From Desulfobulbaceae bacterium BRH_c16a (GTDB taxonomy: Bacteria; Desulfobacterota; Desulfobulbia; Desulfobulbales; Desulfocapsaceae): a stretch of DNA of 64,000 nucleotides. The notes under the pieces are model-generated. The model searched no databases, was not told where the DNA came from, and saw nothing but the letters and a program-made list of their open reading frames with translations. Positions 1-8,804 of this stretch are shown here, one piece after another. The position numbers and the translations under genes are program-made. How positions within the stretch are numbered: position 1 is the first letter of the stretch; each line of letters opens with the position of its first letter. Where the stretch lies: the NCBI GenBank assembly GCA_000961725.1, contig LADS01000003.1, positions 1 through 64,000 on the forward strand, read 5' to 3'.

Positions 1-535
1 TACTAAAAAATCGATTAGAACGATGAATTATTTCTCTTTTATCTTCTACAGAGAGCGCTTTTGAAATTATAAATTCACAATTCTTAAACATATATTTCCT
101 TCCCTTGCTCCATTCTTGAATTACCCAGTATTCATATATACAATTGTTCTTCTGTATTTGATCAAAACACCACATCTGACTCTCTATATGTTTTGATTGT
201 ATGACTAACCTTGCCCATGTGTGATGTTTAATACCTTTATGCATGTGATCCCTATCTACCGCGGGAGTTACTGAAAATGAATAGCCGTTAGACTTTACAT
301 ATTCAACAAGATGATCAGTATTTCTAGTATTATAGTATTCTGCCACCCCATTTTCAATAAACCAATATTGGATTTCATGGAGCTTTTTCCAGTGGATTTG
401 ATCCATTAACAAAAGTTCAGATGGATCATTAATTTTATTTTCCATATTTCTCTCATCTTTTTTTCCTGTTGAATCACATCCTGTATTAAGTACAAATATA
501 ACAAATAAAACTATCTTTAAATATTTACTATCCAT
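1..535 (-). CDS. Putative lipoprotein of unknown function, cut by left window edge
   Basis: This reading frame is absent from the ORF track because it runs off the left edge with no stop in the window; I translated it by hand. It gives at least 178 residues. The N-terminus has a Lys, a hydrophobic core and a lipobox-like LNTGC ending at Cys-20, which predicts export and lipid anchoring. The rest is polar, rich in Asn, Lys and aromatic residues (HWKKLHEIQYW, IYEYWVIQEW), and I do not recognise a family. The base composition is clearly more AT-rich than the rest of the window, which suggests acquisition by transfer. There is no strong ribosome binding site before the ATG, so the start rests on the signal sequence. 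Confidence 0.6.
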   Translation of the reverse strand, partial: MDSKYLKIVLFVIFVLNTGCDSTGKKDERNMENKINDPSELLLMDQIHWKKLHEIQYWFIENGVAEYYNTRNTDHLVEYVKSNGYSFSVTPAVDRDHMHKGIKHHTWARLVIQSKHIESQMWCFDQIQKNNCIYEYWVIQEWSKGRKYMFKNCEFIISKALSVEDKREIIHRSNRFFS

Positions 536-729
536 GGCTGCAATAGTTCCATTAAAAAAACGTTTTCACTCCATATAGGCAAGGCGTCATTAACCCTTCT
601 TGCCAAACATCGTATCGTTTAACTCTATTGCCACAATATTCAGTTGGATTGGCTCTGCTCCAGGCACATGATGAATAACTGAACCACCTGTTCGGGCAGA
701 GCCGGAAATCGGGGACAGGAAATCGGGAA

Positions 730-740
730 CAGACCACGGT
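730..740 (+). other. CAGACCACGGT motif, shared with 46221-46231
   Basis: This 11-mer sits in a non-coding stretch (536-1003) just beyond the 3' end of the intact REP-associated transposase. The same 11-mer occurs in reverse complement at 46221-46231, again near a Y1-transposase remnant. A related GGGGACAGACC string lies at about 959-969. I read these as flank debris of the same transposon family. Nothing else in 536-1003 looks coding; the track ORFs there overlap each other and match no recognisable protein. Confidence 0.3.
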
Positions 741-1003
741 TTTCTGATCAACAGCTGTTGTTTCAAACCGGCCAGACAAGAAGATAAGAAGGCATTAATC
801 GGAAAATTGATCATAGGTTGAAACCGCGCGAATATTATTGATTAAGAGCACCACTACGGAAATATATTCAATTTCTAAAATTACCTGCGGTTTAATATCA
901 ATGCCAAATAGTGCGCTTTATATCTCAGCCGTTAACTACTTGTCAATCACTATAAAATGGGGACAGACCTCGCTTGGCAATTGAGGAAAAATTATTAGAA
1001 AAC

Positions 1004-1705
1004 TTACACCTTATCTGATAGGTACTTCCGCGGCCTTCCCGGTTTTCCTGGAGTGATCCGGCGCCCCAAAGTCTTTTCCACTTCCGCTTTGAAACGTTTA
1101 TCGCCAAGGGCGTAATTGCCGTTTGTGGCATTTCTGATCTCATCTGCTATTCCGGGTGCCAATGCACTTCGAAATAAGGCACGGTACGCGGCCAGTCTTG
1201 CCGCACATGTCCGACCCAAGTTCATAAACAGGGGATGTTGGGACAGGTAGTCAGATTCCTCCCCTTGCGCATTGGCACGATAGCTTGACCACGGATAATC
1301 GCCGGGGTGTACAACAAGTCCTGCACGAACCGGGTTAAGCTCAATGTATTTCTGGCAGATGAGCAGATACCGTTCTTGCTGTGCTACGCAGGAACGGTAT
1401 CGCCCTTCCCAGAGCGTTCCGCTGCGCTGATAATAGCGGTTGACATATTGCACATACCGTTGCCCGAGCCGTTTCATTAGTATTCCAGTACTGCTTTTTT
1501 GGGTTGGAGTCACGAGGAGGTGAACATGATTGGTCATCAGTACATAAGCATGTACCGCGCACTCTGATTCATAGGCGTATTCTTTTAGCCACTCCAGAAA
1601 GTTCCGATAGTCTTCCCTGGCATAAAAACAGGCCTGACGATTATTCCCACGCTGGATCAGGTGGACAGGGATACCGGGTATCGTGATTCGAGGGCGTCTT
1701 GGCAT
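1004..1705 (-). CDS. REP-associated tyrosine transposase (Y1/IS200-like, RAYT)
   Basis: Single-stranded-DNA transposase of the Y1 HUH class. The N-terminus reads MPRRPRITIPG then the typical HLIQRGNNRQACF, followed by the HUH motif TNHVHLLV near residue 70 and the conserved RSGTLWEGRYRSC; LNPVRAGLV and YPWSSY follow in the expected order, with a basic C-terminal tail. The protein is 233 residues, normal for RAYTs. I chose the ATG at 1705 because GGGAGAG lies just upstream and family members begin here; the track ORF is 44 codons longer with no family similarity. RAYTs act on REP-like palindromes, and palindromes and transposase remnants do occur elsewhere in this window. All key motifs appear intact. 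Confidence 0.9.
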   Translation of the reverse strand: MPRRPRITIPGIPVHLIQRGNNRQACFYAREDYRNFLEWLKEYAYESECAVHAYVLMTNHVHLLVTPTQKSSTGILMKRLGQRYVQYVNRYYQRSGTLWEGRYRSCVAQQERYLLICQKYIELNPVRAGLVVHPGDYPWSSYRANAQGEESDYLSQHPLFMNLGRTCAARLAAYRALFRSALAPGIADEIRNATNGNYALGDKRFKAEVEKTLGRRITPGKPGRPRKYLSDKV

Positions 1706-1967
1706 TTCTCTCCCATGTTTGGATTGCGTTAATTGATCCTGGCTAACCGACACCTGATACTCCGTTGCCGATATGAGTTTTACCTTTTCAATTCTCCTCA
1801 TCAAGGGCTCTCGCATGCCGCCATTAAACACTTCCATATCCCTTCCGACGACGCTTGTAGCCCCCGAACAGCTCTGTCGTCGGCCACGTCTATAAACTTA
1901 TGAAGATTGTGAAAGTCTCCCCGGACGTAATGCATCGGAATTTTGTTATAAAGCAATGTAACATTCT

Positions 1968-1994
1968 ATCGTTTCGATCGTTTCGATCGTTTTC
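1968..1994 (+). repeat. Three short tandem ATCGTTTCG-type repeats
   Basis: ATCGTTTCG occurs twice in tandem, followed by a third copy that diverges at its end (ATCGTTTTC). It lies 9 bp before the 30-bp palindrome and upstream of the RAYT gene. It may be part of a transposase recognition region or simple slippage; no function can be assigned from sequence. Confidence 0.6.
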
Positions 1995-2002
1995 CTCTTA
2001 AA

Positions 2003-2032
2003 GACAACCCAATATTCGAATATTGGGTTGTC
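2003..2032. repeat. Perfect 30-bp palindrome upstream of the RAYT gene
   Basis: GACAACCCAATATTC is followed directly by its exact reverse complement with no spacer. Flanks are A/T-rich but there is no clear T-run, so it is a poor intrinsic terminator. A spacer-less perfect palindrome could be a protein-binding site, a remnant transposon end or a target for the neighbouring Y1 transposase. Confidence 0.7.
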
Positions 2033-2322
2033 ATTATAGGTGATAGGGCTACAGGAAATTTGTGAGAGATATTGCCCAGTCTATTTTTCTGATTTTCTGT
2101 CGAAATTATCTTCTGATTCTTACAATTTTCTTACATTTCATAGTTTCGAAGCTTTCTTTATTAAAAAAGTCCAGTTTCCATTTTGATTAGCAAGGTCACA
2201 GATAAAATAAAAGCGGTCCAAACAGTTTCTTCGGAATGGGCATCCTCGGGATCCCCGTTGGTAAACCGTAACGGTTCACCAGTACCCCATTTTCGTCCGA
2301 TCAGGCCACCTCACATAGCCAA

Positions 2323-2550
2323 CTATAGCTCGGCGACCTGCTTGAACGAACCTGGAGCACTGGATGAACGGTTACAGATCCGGGTTATGCAGTCTTTTGA
2401 TGCGTACCGGTGAACGATTACGGTAAACCAGTTGTGAATTTTACTTGGAAAGGCGTCCCGGTTCAGGGAATTGTAGTGGTTGATATCACGAATTGCCTGT
2501 ACGAAATCCTCTATCAACTCGTGGCTTTCTTTCTTAGGATATCCGTTCAA
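2323..2550 (-). other. Possible small ORF or gene remnant, unrecognised
   Basis: A 75-codon frame with a TTG start that lies immediately after an in-frame TGA. The translated peptide (for example KIHNWFTVIVHRYASKDC and SSAPGSFKQVAEL) looks more protein-like than random, but I cannot place it in a family. The surrounding 1706-2882 stretch contains no gene I can support and reads as decayed DNA. It may be the 3' end of a lost gene. Confidence 0.2.
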
Positions 2551-2729
2551 TCATGGAGGCCCGCACCAGCACTGTGTTGTCGAAGGGGCAGACGTAGGTA
2601 TTAGCCGCAGTGTATAAAGAATAGATATTGGCAAAGAGTGGTTGCAGGTGGATCAACGGATAGTGACGGTGTCCGCCACCTGATAAACGAGCGAACGCGA
2701 TCAAGTCCTCCGGTCAATTTGCGCTCCTT

Positions 2730-2938
2730 CTGACCTTTTAAGCCGGGAAAAATTGCAAGAATGTTTCGATATCAAGCGTCGATCAACGCATTGGTAACCC
2801 TGATTGCGTCCCCGATCGATGCCGCGGGTTTTCCACATGACGCACTTCGTAGCCCCGCCGTTCCAATTTTCTCAGTGCCCGTTCACAGGTCGGCGCATTG
2901 TTGCCGAGGACCGGCACCAGGACTACACACACTGCTCG
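2730..2938 (-). pseudogene. Frameshifted remnant of a glycosyltransferase-like gene
   Basis: Read in the frame offset from the sulfotransferase, the minus strand gives RAVCVVLVPVLGNN and CERALRKLERRGYEVRHV; a one-base shift then gives IDRGRNQ. The order beta-strand, RGYEV, then A/G-IDxGRNQ resembles the start of a family of glycosyltransferase-like proteins in cell-surface clusters, as I recall it. The shift and early stops mean it is not functional. It overlaps the last codons of the sulfotransferase, so that gene's 3' end may have been formed by a deletion joining two genes. Confidence 0.3.
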
Positions 2939-3575
2939 GTTTCTTTGTCTCGTGAACATTGACTCCCAAGGCTATCACCTGTTTGTCCGCCGGGATACCG
3001 ATGAACGAGAGCAGGTCCCTTAGGCCGTCTTCGGTGTTCAGCGCCTGATCGGTCTCGTACAATAGGATGTGCTCGGGGTACAAACGGATCATTTGGTCGA
3101 TTCGCGCATAATATTCGTTCCAGTAGCGGCGAATGCCTTCCTCCCGGTCCTGAGTGTCGTACTGCGGAAAGATGCGTGTCCAGTCTGGCTCATGATACCA
3201 GCCGAGCGCGGGACGCACGGCCCAATGGTTGGTCGGCAGAGGGTGGACTTGGTCGAGCCAGCGGCAGAAACTCTGGACGACTTCTTCCCGAGGTCGCCTG
3301 AGGCACACCATCCTGATTCCGGGCTCGACGGCAATCGCATCTTCCACATACGGCAGGTAGAACGACGCCACGTCACCCAGAACCCTCCCCTCCCGGGAGC
3401 GCCGCATCCGCACGAACCGCTCGCGGATCACCTGTTCTCCCGGCAGCTTTTTCCACGGTAGTCTGGGCCGCTCCTCGTGGGACACTTGCACTCCGGGCTG
3501 CCGGTTGAGCACATGCGCCAGGGAAAGCGTTCCACAGCGCCCACTGCCGATACCGAGTATGATGCGCTTGTTCAA
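2883..3575 (-). CDS. Sulfotransferase family protein
   Basis: Predicted PAPS-dependent sulfotransferase that would transfer a sulfuryl group to a glycan or small molecule. The N-terminal IILGIGSGRCGTLSLA is the 5'-phosphosulfate-binding loop; MVCLRRPREEVVQSF corresponds to the 3'-phosphate-binding region, and WNEYYARIDQ plus LLYETDQALN follow as in bacterial sulfotransferases. The start is the TTG at 3575, preceded by GGAGAGG; the track ORF is 35 codons longer without family similarity. The product is 230 residues. It lies 49 bp downstream of a glycosyltransferase on the same strand and is probably the last gene of that operon. The last 20 residues (from KKPSS) look atypical and overlap a frameshifted gene remnant, so the native C-terminus may be lost. 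Confidence 0.8.
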   Translation of the reverse strand: MNKRIILGIGSGRCGTLSLAHVLNRQPGVQVSHEERPRLPWKKLPGEQVIRERFVRMRRSREGRVLGDVASFYLPYVEDAIAVEPGIRMVCLRRPREEVVQSFCRWLDQVHPLPTNHWAVRPALGWYHEPDWTRIFPQYDTQDREEGIRRYWNEYYARIDQMIRLYPEHILLYETDQALNTEDGLRDLLSFIGIPADKQVIALGVNVHETKKPSSVCSPGAGPRQQCADL

Positions 3576-3624
3576 ATGGCCTCTCCTGTGTAAGTTTAAC
3601 CACAATTGACAATCATCACCGCCG

Positions 3625-4827
3625 TCATTGCGTATACCGACTTGCCGGCAATCGATCAACCGTGTTTGCGATACGCTCAATCACCAGTCTCTGATCATAT
3701 CCGGCATACCTTCCGGCCATGGTTCTCGCCCTTTGGCGAAAGGATTTATCGCCGAGAAGTTTGGCAAGAGTTGCTGGAAACTGGGCTACCAACCTGTCTC
3801 TCCGCACCGCTATGCCAACGCCCAGCAGTTCCATTTGCCGGGTCAATAACCACTGCTCGATAGTGGTAGGAATCATGAGCATCGGGACCCCGGCGAGAAA
3901 CGCATTTGCCGTCGTTCCATGGCCGGCGTGGGTGATCACCAGATCCGCCATCGCCAAGATCTCTGCAAGCCGGACCATGGTCGGGTAGATACGAATCGCC
4001 CCGCCGGCAAACGCGGCCAGGAGTGTTTCACTGACTCCAGGAATACAGGCTATCACCTCCGCATCGCTTCTTTTCAGCGTTTCGAGAATCAACTCAAGTT
4101 GGGAGATATTTCTCATATAGAGAAATATTCGATGAGCTTTGCGGCCTGTCCAGGATACGTTTATTCCTTCTTCGACAATGGATATCGGCCCGATGAAATG
4201 TCCAGCCCGACGTCCCCGGTAGTGATCCATCTCCGGAAAAGTCGCCAGCAGATTGATGTCGGCTTTGATCACATCCTGTATTTTGACGAATGAAGCATGA
4301 TCGTTACCGGCGCAGAACAGGTTGACACTCTCGAGGAGCGCCGCTTCCTTTGCCAGCAATTGCTCTTTGGTCCGCCTGAGATTTGGGCGAAAGCATGGAA
4401 ATGGCGCGCATTCAGGAGGATATTCGAACCCTGTATTCAATTGCAGACACGAAATGGCAGCCAGGCGAGCGGTAAAAACCGCCAGAGGTGCGTACTGCGC
4501 GATAATCACATCCGGCTGAAAAGATGCATAAATTCTTCGCCAGGCTGTCACCAGCTCGGTAAGGATTTCAGCGCTGCCGAATCCGGCTCGGTCGAGAATA
4601 TCGATGAAGCCGGCAGGAGGCGTCCCTCTTTTTTTTCCGGCAGCATGTTTTGGCGTCAGGATATAGCAGAAGCCGGCGCTTTCCAGCAAAGGTCCGGCTT
4701 CAGTCGCATCCTTAATAACAAAAAGGAGTTCATGTCCACACTGGCGAAGATGCTGCGCTACCGGCAATAGTTTGGCAATATGCCCGTAGTTTCCTCCCAG
4801 TTCCCAGGCCAATAAAATTCGTTTCAT
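3625..4827 (-). CDS. Glycosyltransferase, UGT/MurG-like GT-B fold
   Basis: Predicted nucleotide-sugar-dependent glycosyltransferase. The N-terminal MKRILLAWELGGNYGHIAKL is a typical acceptor-side GT-B start, and the C-terminal half has ADLVITHAGHGTTANAFLAGVPMLMIPTTIEQ split over the donor-binding motif of UGT-like enzymes, with His-Ala-Gly-His-Gly and a conserved Gln. The product is 400 residues, normal for the family. The start at 4827 has GGGAG nine bases upstream. It follows the KAS III-like gene by 156 bp on the same strand and precedes the sulfotransferase, suggesting that the product of the upstream assembly genes is glycosylated and possibly sulfated. The acceptor cannot be read from sequence. 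Confidence 0.8.
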   Translation of the reverse strand: MKRILLAWELGGNYGHIAKLLPVAQHLRQCGHELLFVIKDATEAGPLLESAGFCYILTPKHAAGKKRGTPPAGFIDILDRAGFGSAEILTELVTAWRRIYASFQPDVIIAQYAPLAVFTARLAAISCLQLNTGFEYPPECAPFPCFRPNLRRTKEQLLAKEAALLESVNLFCAGNDHASFVKIQDVIKADINLLATFPEMDHYRGRRAGHFIGPISIVEEGINVSWTGRKAHRIFLYMRNISQLELILETLKRSDAEVIACIPGVSETLLAAFAGGAIRIYPTMVRLAEILAMADLVITHAGHGTTANAFLAGVPMLMIPTTIEQWLLTRQMELLGVGIAVRRDRLVAQFPATLAKLLGDKSFRQRARTMAGRYAGYDQRLVIERIANTVDRLPASRYTQ

Positions 4828-4983
4828 CAGGATATCTCCCGCACTGTATTGGCCCACCTTATTGGACGTCAGTTCCACTCCCTGCTATCATCTCGAAGAT
4901 CACCTGTTAGAAAACACCTTCAGGGCAGGCTCTTTTCTTACGTGTATCGGACTCATTAGAGGGCGGACTCTTCCAGAATCAAT

Positions 4984-6138
4984 CTATCTTACACCGACGA
5001 CGGTGAGCAGCATGAAGCAGTGGGAGAACCGCCCGGATTCCGGGATGAAACAGAGCACCCTGTCGCCGTCCTTGAGGTTGCCCGACTTCAGCAGCCCCTC
5101 CATCAGCAGGTAGATCGAGGCGCTGCCGATATTGCCGACTTCGGCCAGGTTGGTAAACCACTTTTCATAGGGAATCTCGAATCCCGCCCCTTTCATGCCC
5201 TGGTAAAACCTGTCGCGGAAGTAATCGGAAGAGTAGTGAGGCAGATACCAGTCGATGGACTCGGGACGAAGTTTGCGTTTGCCGGCTATTGCCGGAAGCG
5301 CCCTGGCCATTGCGGTCTTGACGATATGTTCGTCGAGGAGTTTGACATCCTGGCGCACGGCAAATACGTTCTCTTCGGCGGCGGCAAGGCTGCCGTTCAT
5401 CTGCCGCCAGCCCTGCACCTGACCGTCAGCCTGTTTTCTGCCGCCGGCATACATGCAGGTTTCCAGTTCGCCGGCGTACGAGCGGTTTTCAATCCATTCC
5501 ACCCGGTAACAGAGACCGGCATCGTTTTTTTTGCCCGAGACATAGGCGGCCCCGGCACCGTCGGAGAGCATCCAGCGGAGGAAATCGGCATCAAAGCCCA
5601 GGATCGGCTTTTTTTTCAGATCGGCCGCAGGCGCCGACTCGGCGCTGAAAAACCCGGCTTTCATATACGATGAGGCAATTTCCGAGCCGGTTGCCACCGC
5701 ATTGTCCACGGACCCGCAGGCGACATTCATGCAGGCGTATTTCAGGGCGGTCACCCCCGCCACGCAGATGCCCGCCGTGGTCACCACATCGCAGGGCGGC
5801 AGCCGCAGCTCACCGGCAACCATCACCCCGTGGCCCGGCATTGCAAGGTCGGGACTCGCCGAACCGCAGCAGAGGCATTCGATGTCGGCAGGTGTGAAAC
5901 CAGCGGTCGGCCGCAGTCGTCGTACCGCCTCGGCGGTCAGCTGGGCATTGGTATGGGTTGCCCGGCCGGTTGCCGGATCGAGAGCATAGTGTCTGGTATT
6001 GATCTTGTTATTGTTCAGAATCCGGCGTTTGGTCCTTGACGGGAGATTGTTTATCCGCCCGAGAACCTCTTCAATGTGATCGTTATCTACCGGCGCATTG
6101 GGGAGAAACGAGGCTAAATCGTTGATGAAGATATCCAT
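4984..6138 (-). CDS. Beta-ketoacyl-ACP synthase III-like condensing enzyme
   Basis: Thiolase-fold condensing enzyme of the KAS III/FabH superfamily. The nucleophile is expected at Cys-125 in TTAGICVAG; the general-base His lies at about residue 301 in WYLPHYSSDYF and the Asn of the oxyanion site at about 336 in EVGNIGSAS, so the Cys-His-Asn triad is present. At 384 residues it is longer than housekeeping FabH (about 320) and closer to specialised-metabolism members. It starts two bases after the radical SAM gene stops, so the two are surely co-transcribed. It probably condenses or transfers an acyl group carried on an ACP, but no ACP gene is visible in the window. Substrate is unknown. Confidence 0.8.
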   Translation of the reverse strand: MDIFINDLASFLPNAPVDNDHIEEVLGRINNLPSRTKRRILNNNKINTRHYALDPATGRATHTNAQLTAEAVRRLRPTAGFTPADIECLCCGSASPDLAMPGHGVMVAGELRLPPCDVVTTAGICVAGVTALKYACMNVACGSVDNAVATGSEIASSYMKAGFFSAESAPAADLKKKPILGFDADFLRWMLSDGAGAAYVSGKKNDAGLCYRVEWIENRSYAGELETCMYAGGRKQADGQVQGWRQMNGSLAAAEENVFAVRQDVKLLDEHIVKTAMARALPAIAGKRKLRPESIDWYLPHYSSDYFRDRFYQGMKGAGFEIPYEKWFTNLAEVGNIGSASIYLLMEGLLKSGNLKDGDRVLCFIPESGRFSHCFMLLTVVGVR

Positions 6139-6140
6139 GT

Positions 6141-7451
6141 TCAGCTCTTCTGTATATGGTGATGCAGTTGTTTCATGAGGTCGGAATAGAGGGTGTAAAA
6201 TTCCTGGGTGGCAAGATTGGTCGGCAGTACCGCATTGGAAAAAGTGTAATAGTCCAGATCGGTGATGACCAACTCCTTATGCAGCCGGCGGTACAGTGCG
6301 GTCCCCGGAATCGGCGTAAGAATCGACGGAATCGGCAGGGCGATGGAAGAACTGTCGATAAATCTGCTCAGCCGCTCGAAGTCTTCATGGCCATAGTCGG
6401 GAGAAATGATGAAGTCGCCGATCACCCGGATGCCGATTTCAGCAAGAATCTGCAGGGCGGCGATGTTCTTCTGCAAACTGCTGCGCTTGTTCATGAGGCG
6501 CAGCCTGGAGTCGTCGATCTCTTCAAAGCCGATGACCACCGCGGCAAGGCCCGCCTCATGCCACAGCCGCATAAGGGCCGGATCGGCGACCACGGTATCT
6601 GCCCTGACATCGGCGACGATTTTTTTCTCGATACCAAGTTCAAGTATTCGCTCGGCCAGCACCTTGGCAATCGCCGGATCGCCGAAGGTATTGGCGTCGA
6701 CGAAGCGGATGAGAGGGATGTCGCCCAGCAGTCTCATGTCGCGGATGATCGCCTCGACACTGTGGCTGAGATACCGCCCGCCGGTCATCGAAGGGATCGA
6801 ACAGAACGAGCAGCAGTGGGTGCAGCCGAAGGCGGTGGCGACGAAACCCACTTTACCCCCTACTCCGCTCATGACATATTTGTCGCGATGGGCTTCGACC
6901 AGGTCGTAGCGCGGCGGCAGGTGATCGACCAGATCGGCAAAATCGTATTTTCGGACTGAGGGGGTAAAAACATCTCCGGGCCGCACCCGGACCACACCCG
7001 GAATGGCTGACGGCTCCCGTCCTTCCGTCAGGGCATCGACCAGCAGCCTGAACGTCAGTTTGCCGAGACCAACCACGACATAATCGAAACCATCCCGGTT
7101 AAAGTAGACAGGATCGCAGGAAGCATGGTGGCCGCCGACGACGACAACCGGGCTCTTGCCGACAAACCTTTTTTTGATCTCGCCGGCCAGCTTGATGACC
7201 GTATTCGCCTCACAGGTGACCGCCGTAAACCCGACGATATCCGGGCAAGTCCCTTCAGCCAGCAGCTTGGCAAAGCCATCCGGCTCGGCCTTCAGATCGA
7301 CGATCCGCACTTCATGACCGACGAGGTTGCCGGCCAGCACCTCGAGGGCCAGCGGCTCGCCGCGAAAGATCATCTTCAGCGAGGTGATGCCGAATTCCTC
7401 TTCGGGGATGGAACGCCCGCAGTTCGGCGGATTGATGAGCACGATATTCAT
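6141..7451 (-). CDS. Radical SAM protein with N-terminal B12-binding-like domain
   Basis: Radical S-adenosylmethionine enzyme with a cobalamin-binding-like Rossmann domain at residues 1-150 (MNIVLINPPN, GFTAVTCEANTV, VVVVGGHHA) and a radical SAM core around residues 205-400. The cluster-binding CxxxCxxC is in FGCTHCCSFCSIPS. The usual DxHxxG cobalamin ligand is not obvious; the matching place reads VDLKAEPDG, so cobalamin may bind without a lower His ligand or not at all. The family includes methyltransferases and ring-forming enzymes. It lies between an ABC-2 permease and the KAS III-like gene with short gaps, so it likely modifies the product that the transporter exports. The reaction is unknown. 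Confidence 0.8.
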   Translation of the reverse strand: MNIVLINPPNCGRSIPEEEFGITSLKMIFRGEPLALEVLAGNLVGHEVRIVDLKAEPDGFAKLLAEGTCPDIVGFTAVTCEANTVIKLAGEIKKRFVGKSPVVVVGGHHASCDPVYFNRDGFDYVVVGLGKLTFRLLVDALTEGREPSAIPGVVRVRPGDVFTPSVRKYDFADLVDHLPPRYDLVEAHRDKYVMSGVGGKVGFVATAFGCTHCCSFCSIPSMTGGRYLSHSVEAIIRDMRLLGDIPLIRFVDANTFGDPAIAKVLAERILELGIEKKIVADVRADTVVADPALMRLWHEAGLAAVVIGFEEIDDSRLRLMNKRSSLQKNIAALQILAEIGIRVIGDFIISPDYGHEDFERLSRFIDSSSIALPIPSILTPIPGTALYRRLHKELVITDLDYYTFSNAVLPTNLATQEFYTLYSDLMKQLHHHIQKS

Positions 7452-7472
7452 GGGCCGGTTTTCCTCAGGTTT

Positions 7473-8801
7473 TCAGGGTCGTTTTCTCTTTCCGGCCGAG
7501 TATACCCATGCAATCATTGTCGTGCCAAGACAAAACGTCAGGAGCGCCAGGGTTTCCGGCAGGATCGCCCGCAGACCGCCGCCACGGAGAAGCAGATCGT
7601 AAAATCCGCTCTGCCCCCAGTAAAGGGGCGAAATCAGGCAGACCGGCCGGAGAAAATCCGGCAAGGCATAAACCGGCACCATAATGCCGCCGATTGCCGC
7701 GCCGATGACTATCGACACCGGGCCGAAGACGGCGATCTGCTCGTAGGTCCGACCGACCGTTCCAAGAAGTATGCCGTAGCCGCAGGCGGCGGCGATAATG
7801 CTGAGCAGTACCAGGGCAAAGAGCAGCGGCTCACTGCCCGGATCGAAAGCCGCTACCCCGAACAGGGGCAGGATAAACATGCCGGCGCCAAGAATGACGG
7901 CGAACTGGATCAGGCAGACGAAGGCATATGCGGCAATTTTACCGGACATGAAGGTGAGATAGCTGACGGGAAGAACACGCAGGCGCAGGAGGGTACCGGA
8001 TTCCCGCTCCTTTATGAGAGACCCTGCCAGCGGCACAACAATAAAGAAAATTCCGAAAATAGCCCAGGCCGGAACATTCTGCTGAACGGCGGTGGGCTGC
8101 CGGGTGAACCCCATCGCCGTGGTGAAATGTTCCTCAACCGGGATGAGGACAGTCTCCTCGAACAGCTGCGGCAGCAACTCCCTCACGCTCAACTGCGGCA
8201 GGGGGAAGGCCTGCATCATTTGCGTGTTTATGCCTTCGCTCATCTTTTCGGGAAGAAGCGCCAGACTGTGTTCGACAAAGAGTTGGGCCTGCACGCCTTT
8301 GACCACCTGGTCGAGCGCCGAACGCACCGCCGCCCGAAAACTCCCGTGCACCGTCGGATCAAACCATACCAGGATCTCGGGGATCACCGGGGAGGAGGGC
8401 GGCGCGCGGTCAGGAAAAAGATGCTGCGTAACCTTCTGCCGGGCGCCTTCGACTGCGTTTTCACTGAGCTCTTTCGGCAGGATCACGCCAAACTGATACC
8501 TGCCGGCAGCGACCAGCGAATGGACCGTTTCGGCGGAAAGCTCATTTCCCTCCAGCTGCTCGACCAGCCGGATGGTATCAATCCGGCCGAAAAGCCTGCG
8601 GACTTCGGCACCGATCGCTCCTTTATCGTTATCGACAAAAAGAACATCGACGTTTGTGGTCGTCACCTTGTCCTGGATAAGGGTAATGACGATCACCAGA
8701 AAGGCGGGCATGACAAAAAGCAGGACTAATCCCGCCCGGTCGCGGATGAGCAGGAGCAGTTCCTTGGCTATAGATGCCAGGAGTTTCGAGCCGTTCATCA
8801 T
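7473..8801 (-). CDS. ABC-2 type transporter permease
   Basis: Membrane subunit of an ABC-2 exporter. One N-terminal transmembrane segment (LVLLFVMPAFLVIVITL) is followed by a large extracytoplasmic region of about 200 residues and then five C-terminal hydrophobic segments, the layout of the YhfA/YbhR-type permeases. The product is 442 residues. The ATG pair at 8801 follows GGGAG at good spacing and lies three bases from the end of the ATPase gene. It would form an exporter with the upstream ATPase. Its place between BtrH-like and radical SAM genes argues that it exports a product made by the operon rather than serving as a general drug pump. Confidence 0.88.
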   Translation of the reverse strand: MMNGSKLLASIAKELLLLIRDRAGLVLLFVMPAFLVIVITLIQDKVTTTNVDVLFVDNDKGAIGAEVRRLFGRIDTIRLVEQLEGNELSAETVHSLVAAGRYQFGVILPKELSENAVEGARQKVTQHLFPDRAPPSSPVIPEILVWFDPTVHGSFRAAVRSALDQVVKGVQAQLFVEHSLALLPEKMSEGINTQMMQAFPLPQLSVRELLPQLFEETVLIPVEEHFTTAMGFTRQPTAVQQNVPAWAIFGIFFIVVPLAGSLIKERESGTLLRLRVLPVSYLTFMSGKIAAYAFVCLIQFAVILGAGMFILPLFGVAAFDPGSEPLLFALVLLSIIAAACGYGILLGTVGRTYEQIAVFGPVSIVIGAAIGGIMVPVYALPDFLRPVCLISPLYWGQSGFYDLLLRGGGLRAILPETLALLTFCLGTTMIAWVYSAGKRKRP

Positions 8802-8804
8802 CCG

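Noticed and set aside
7125-8729. 534-codon plus-strand ORF
   Set aside because: Antisense shadow of the ABC-2 permease and radical SAM genes, with low-complexity, non-protein-like translation.
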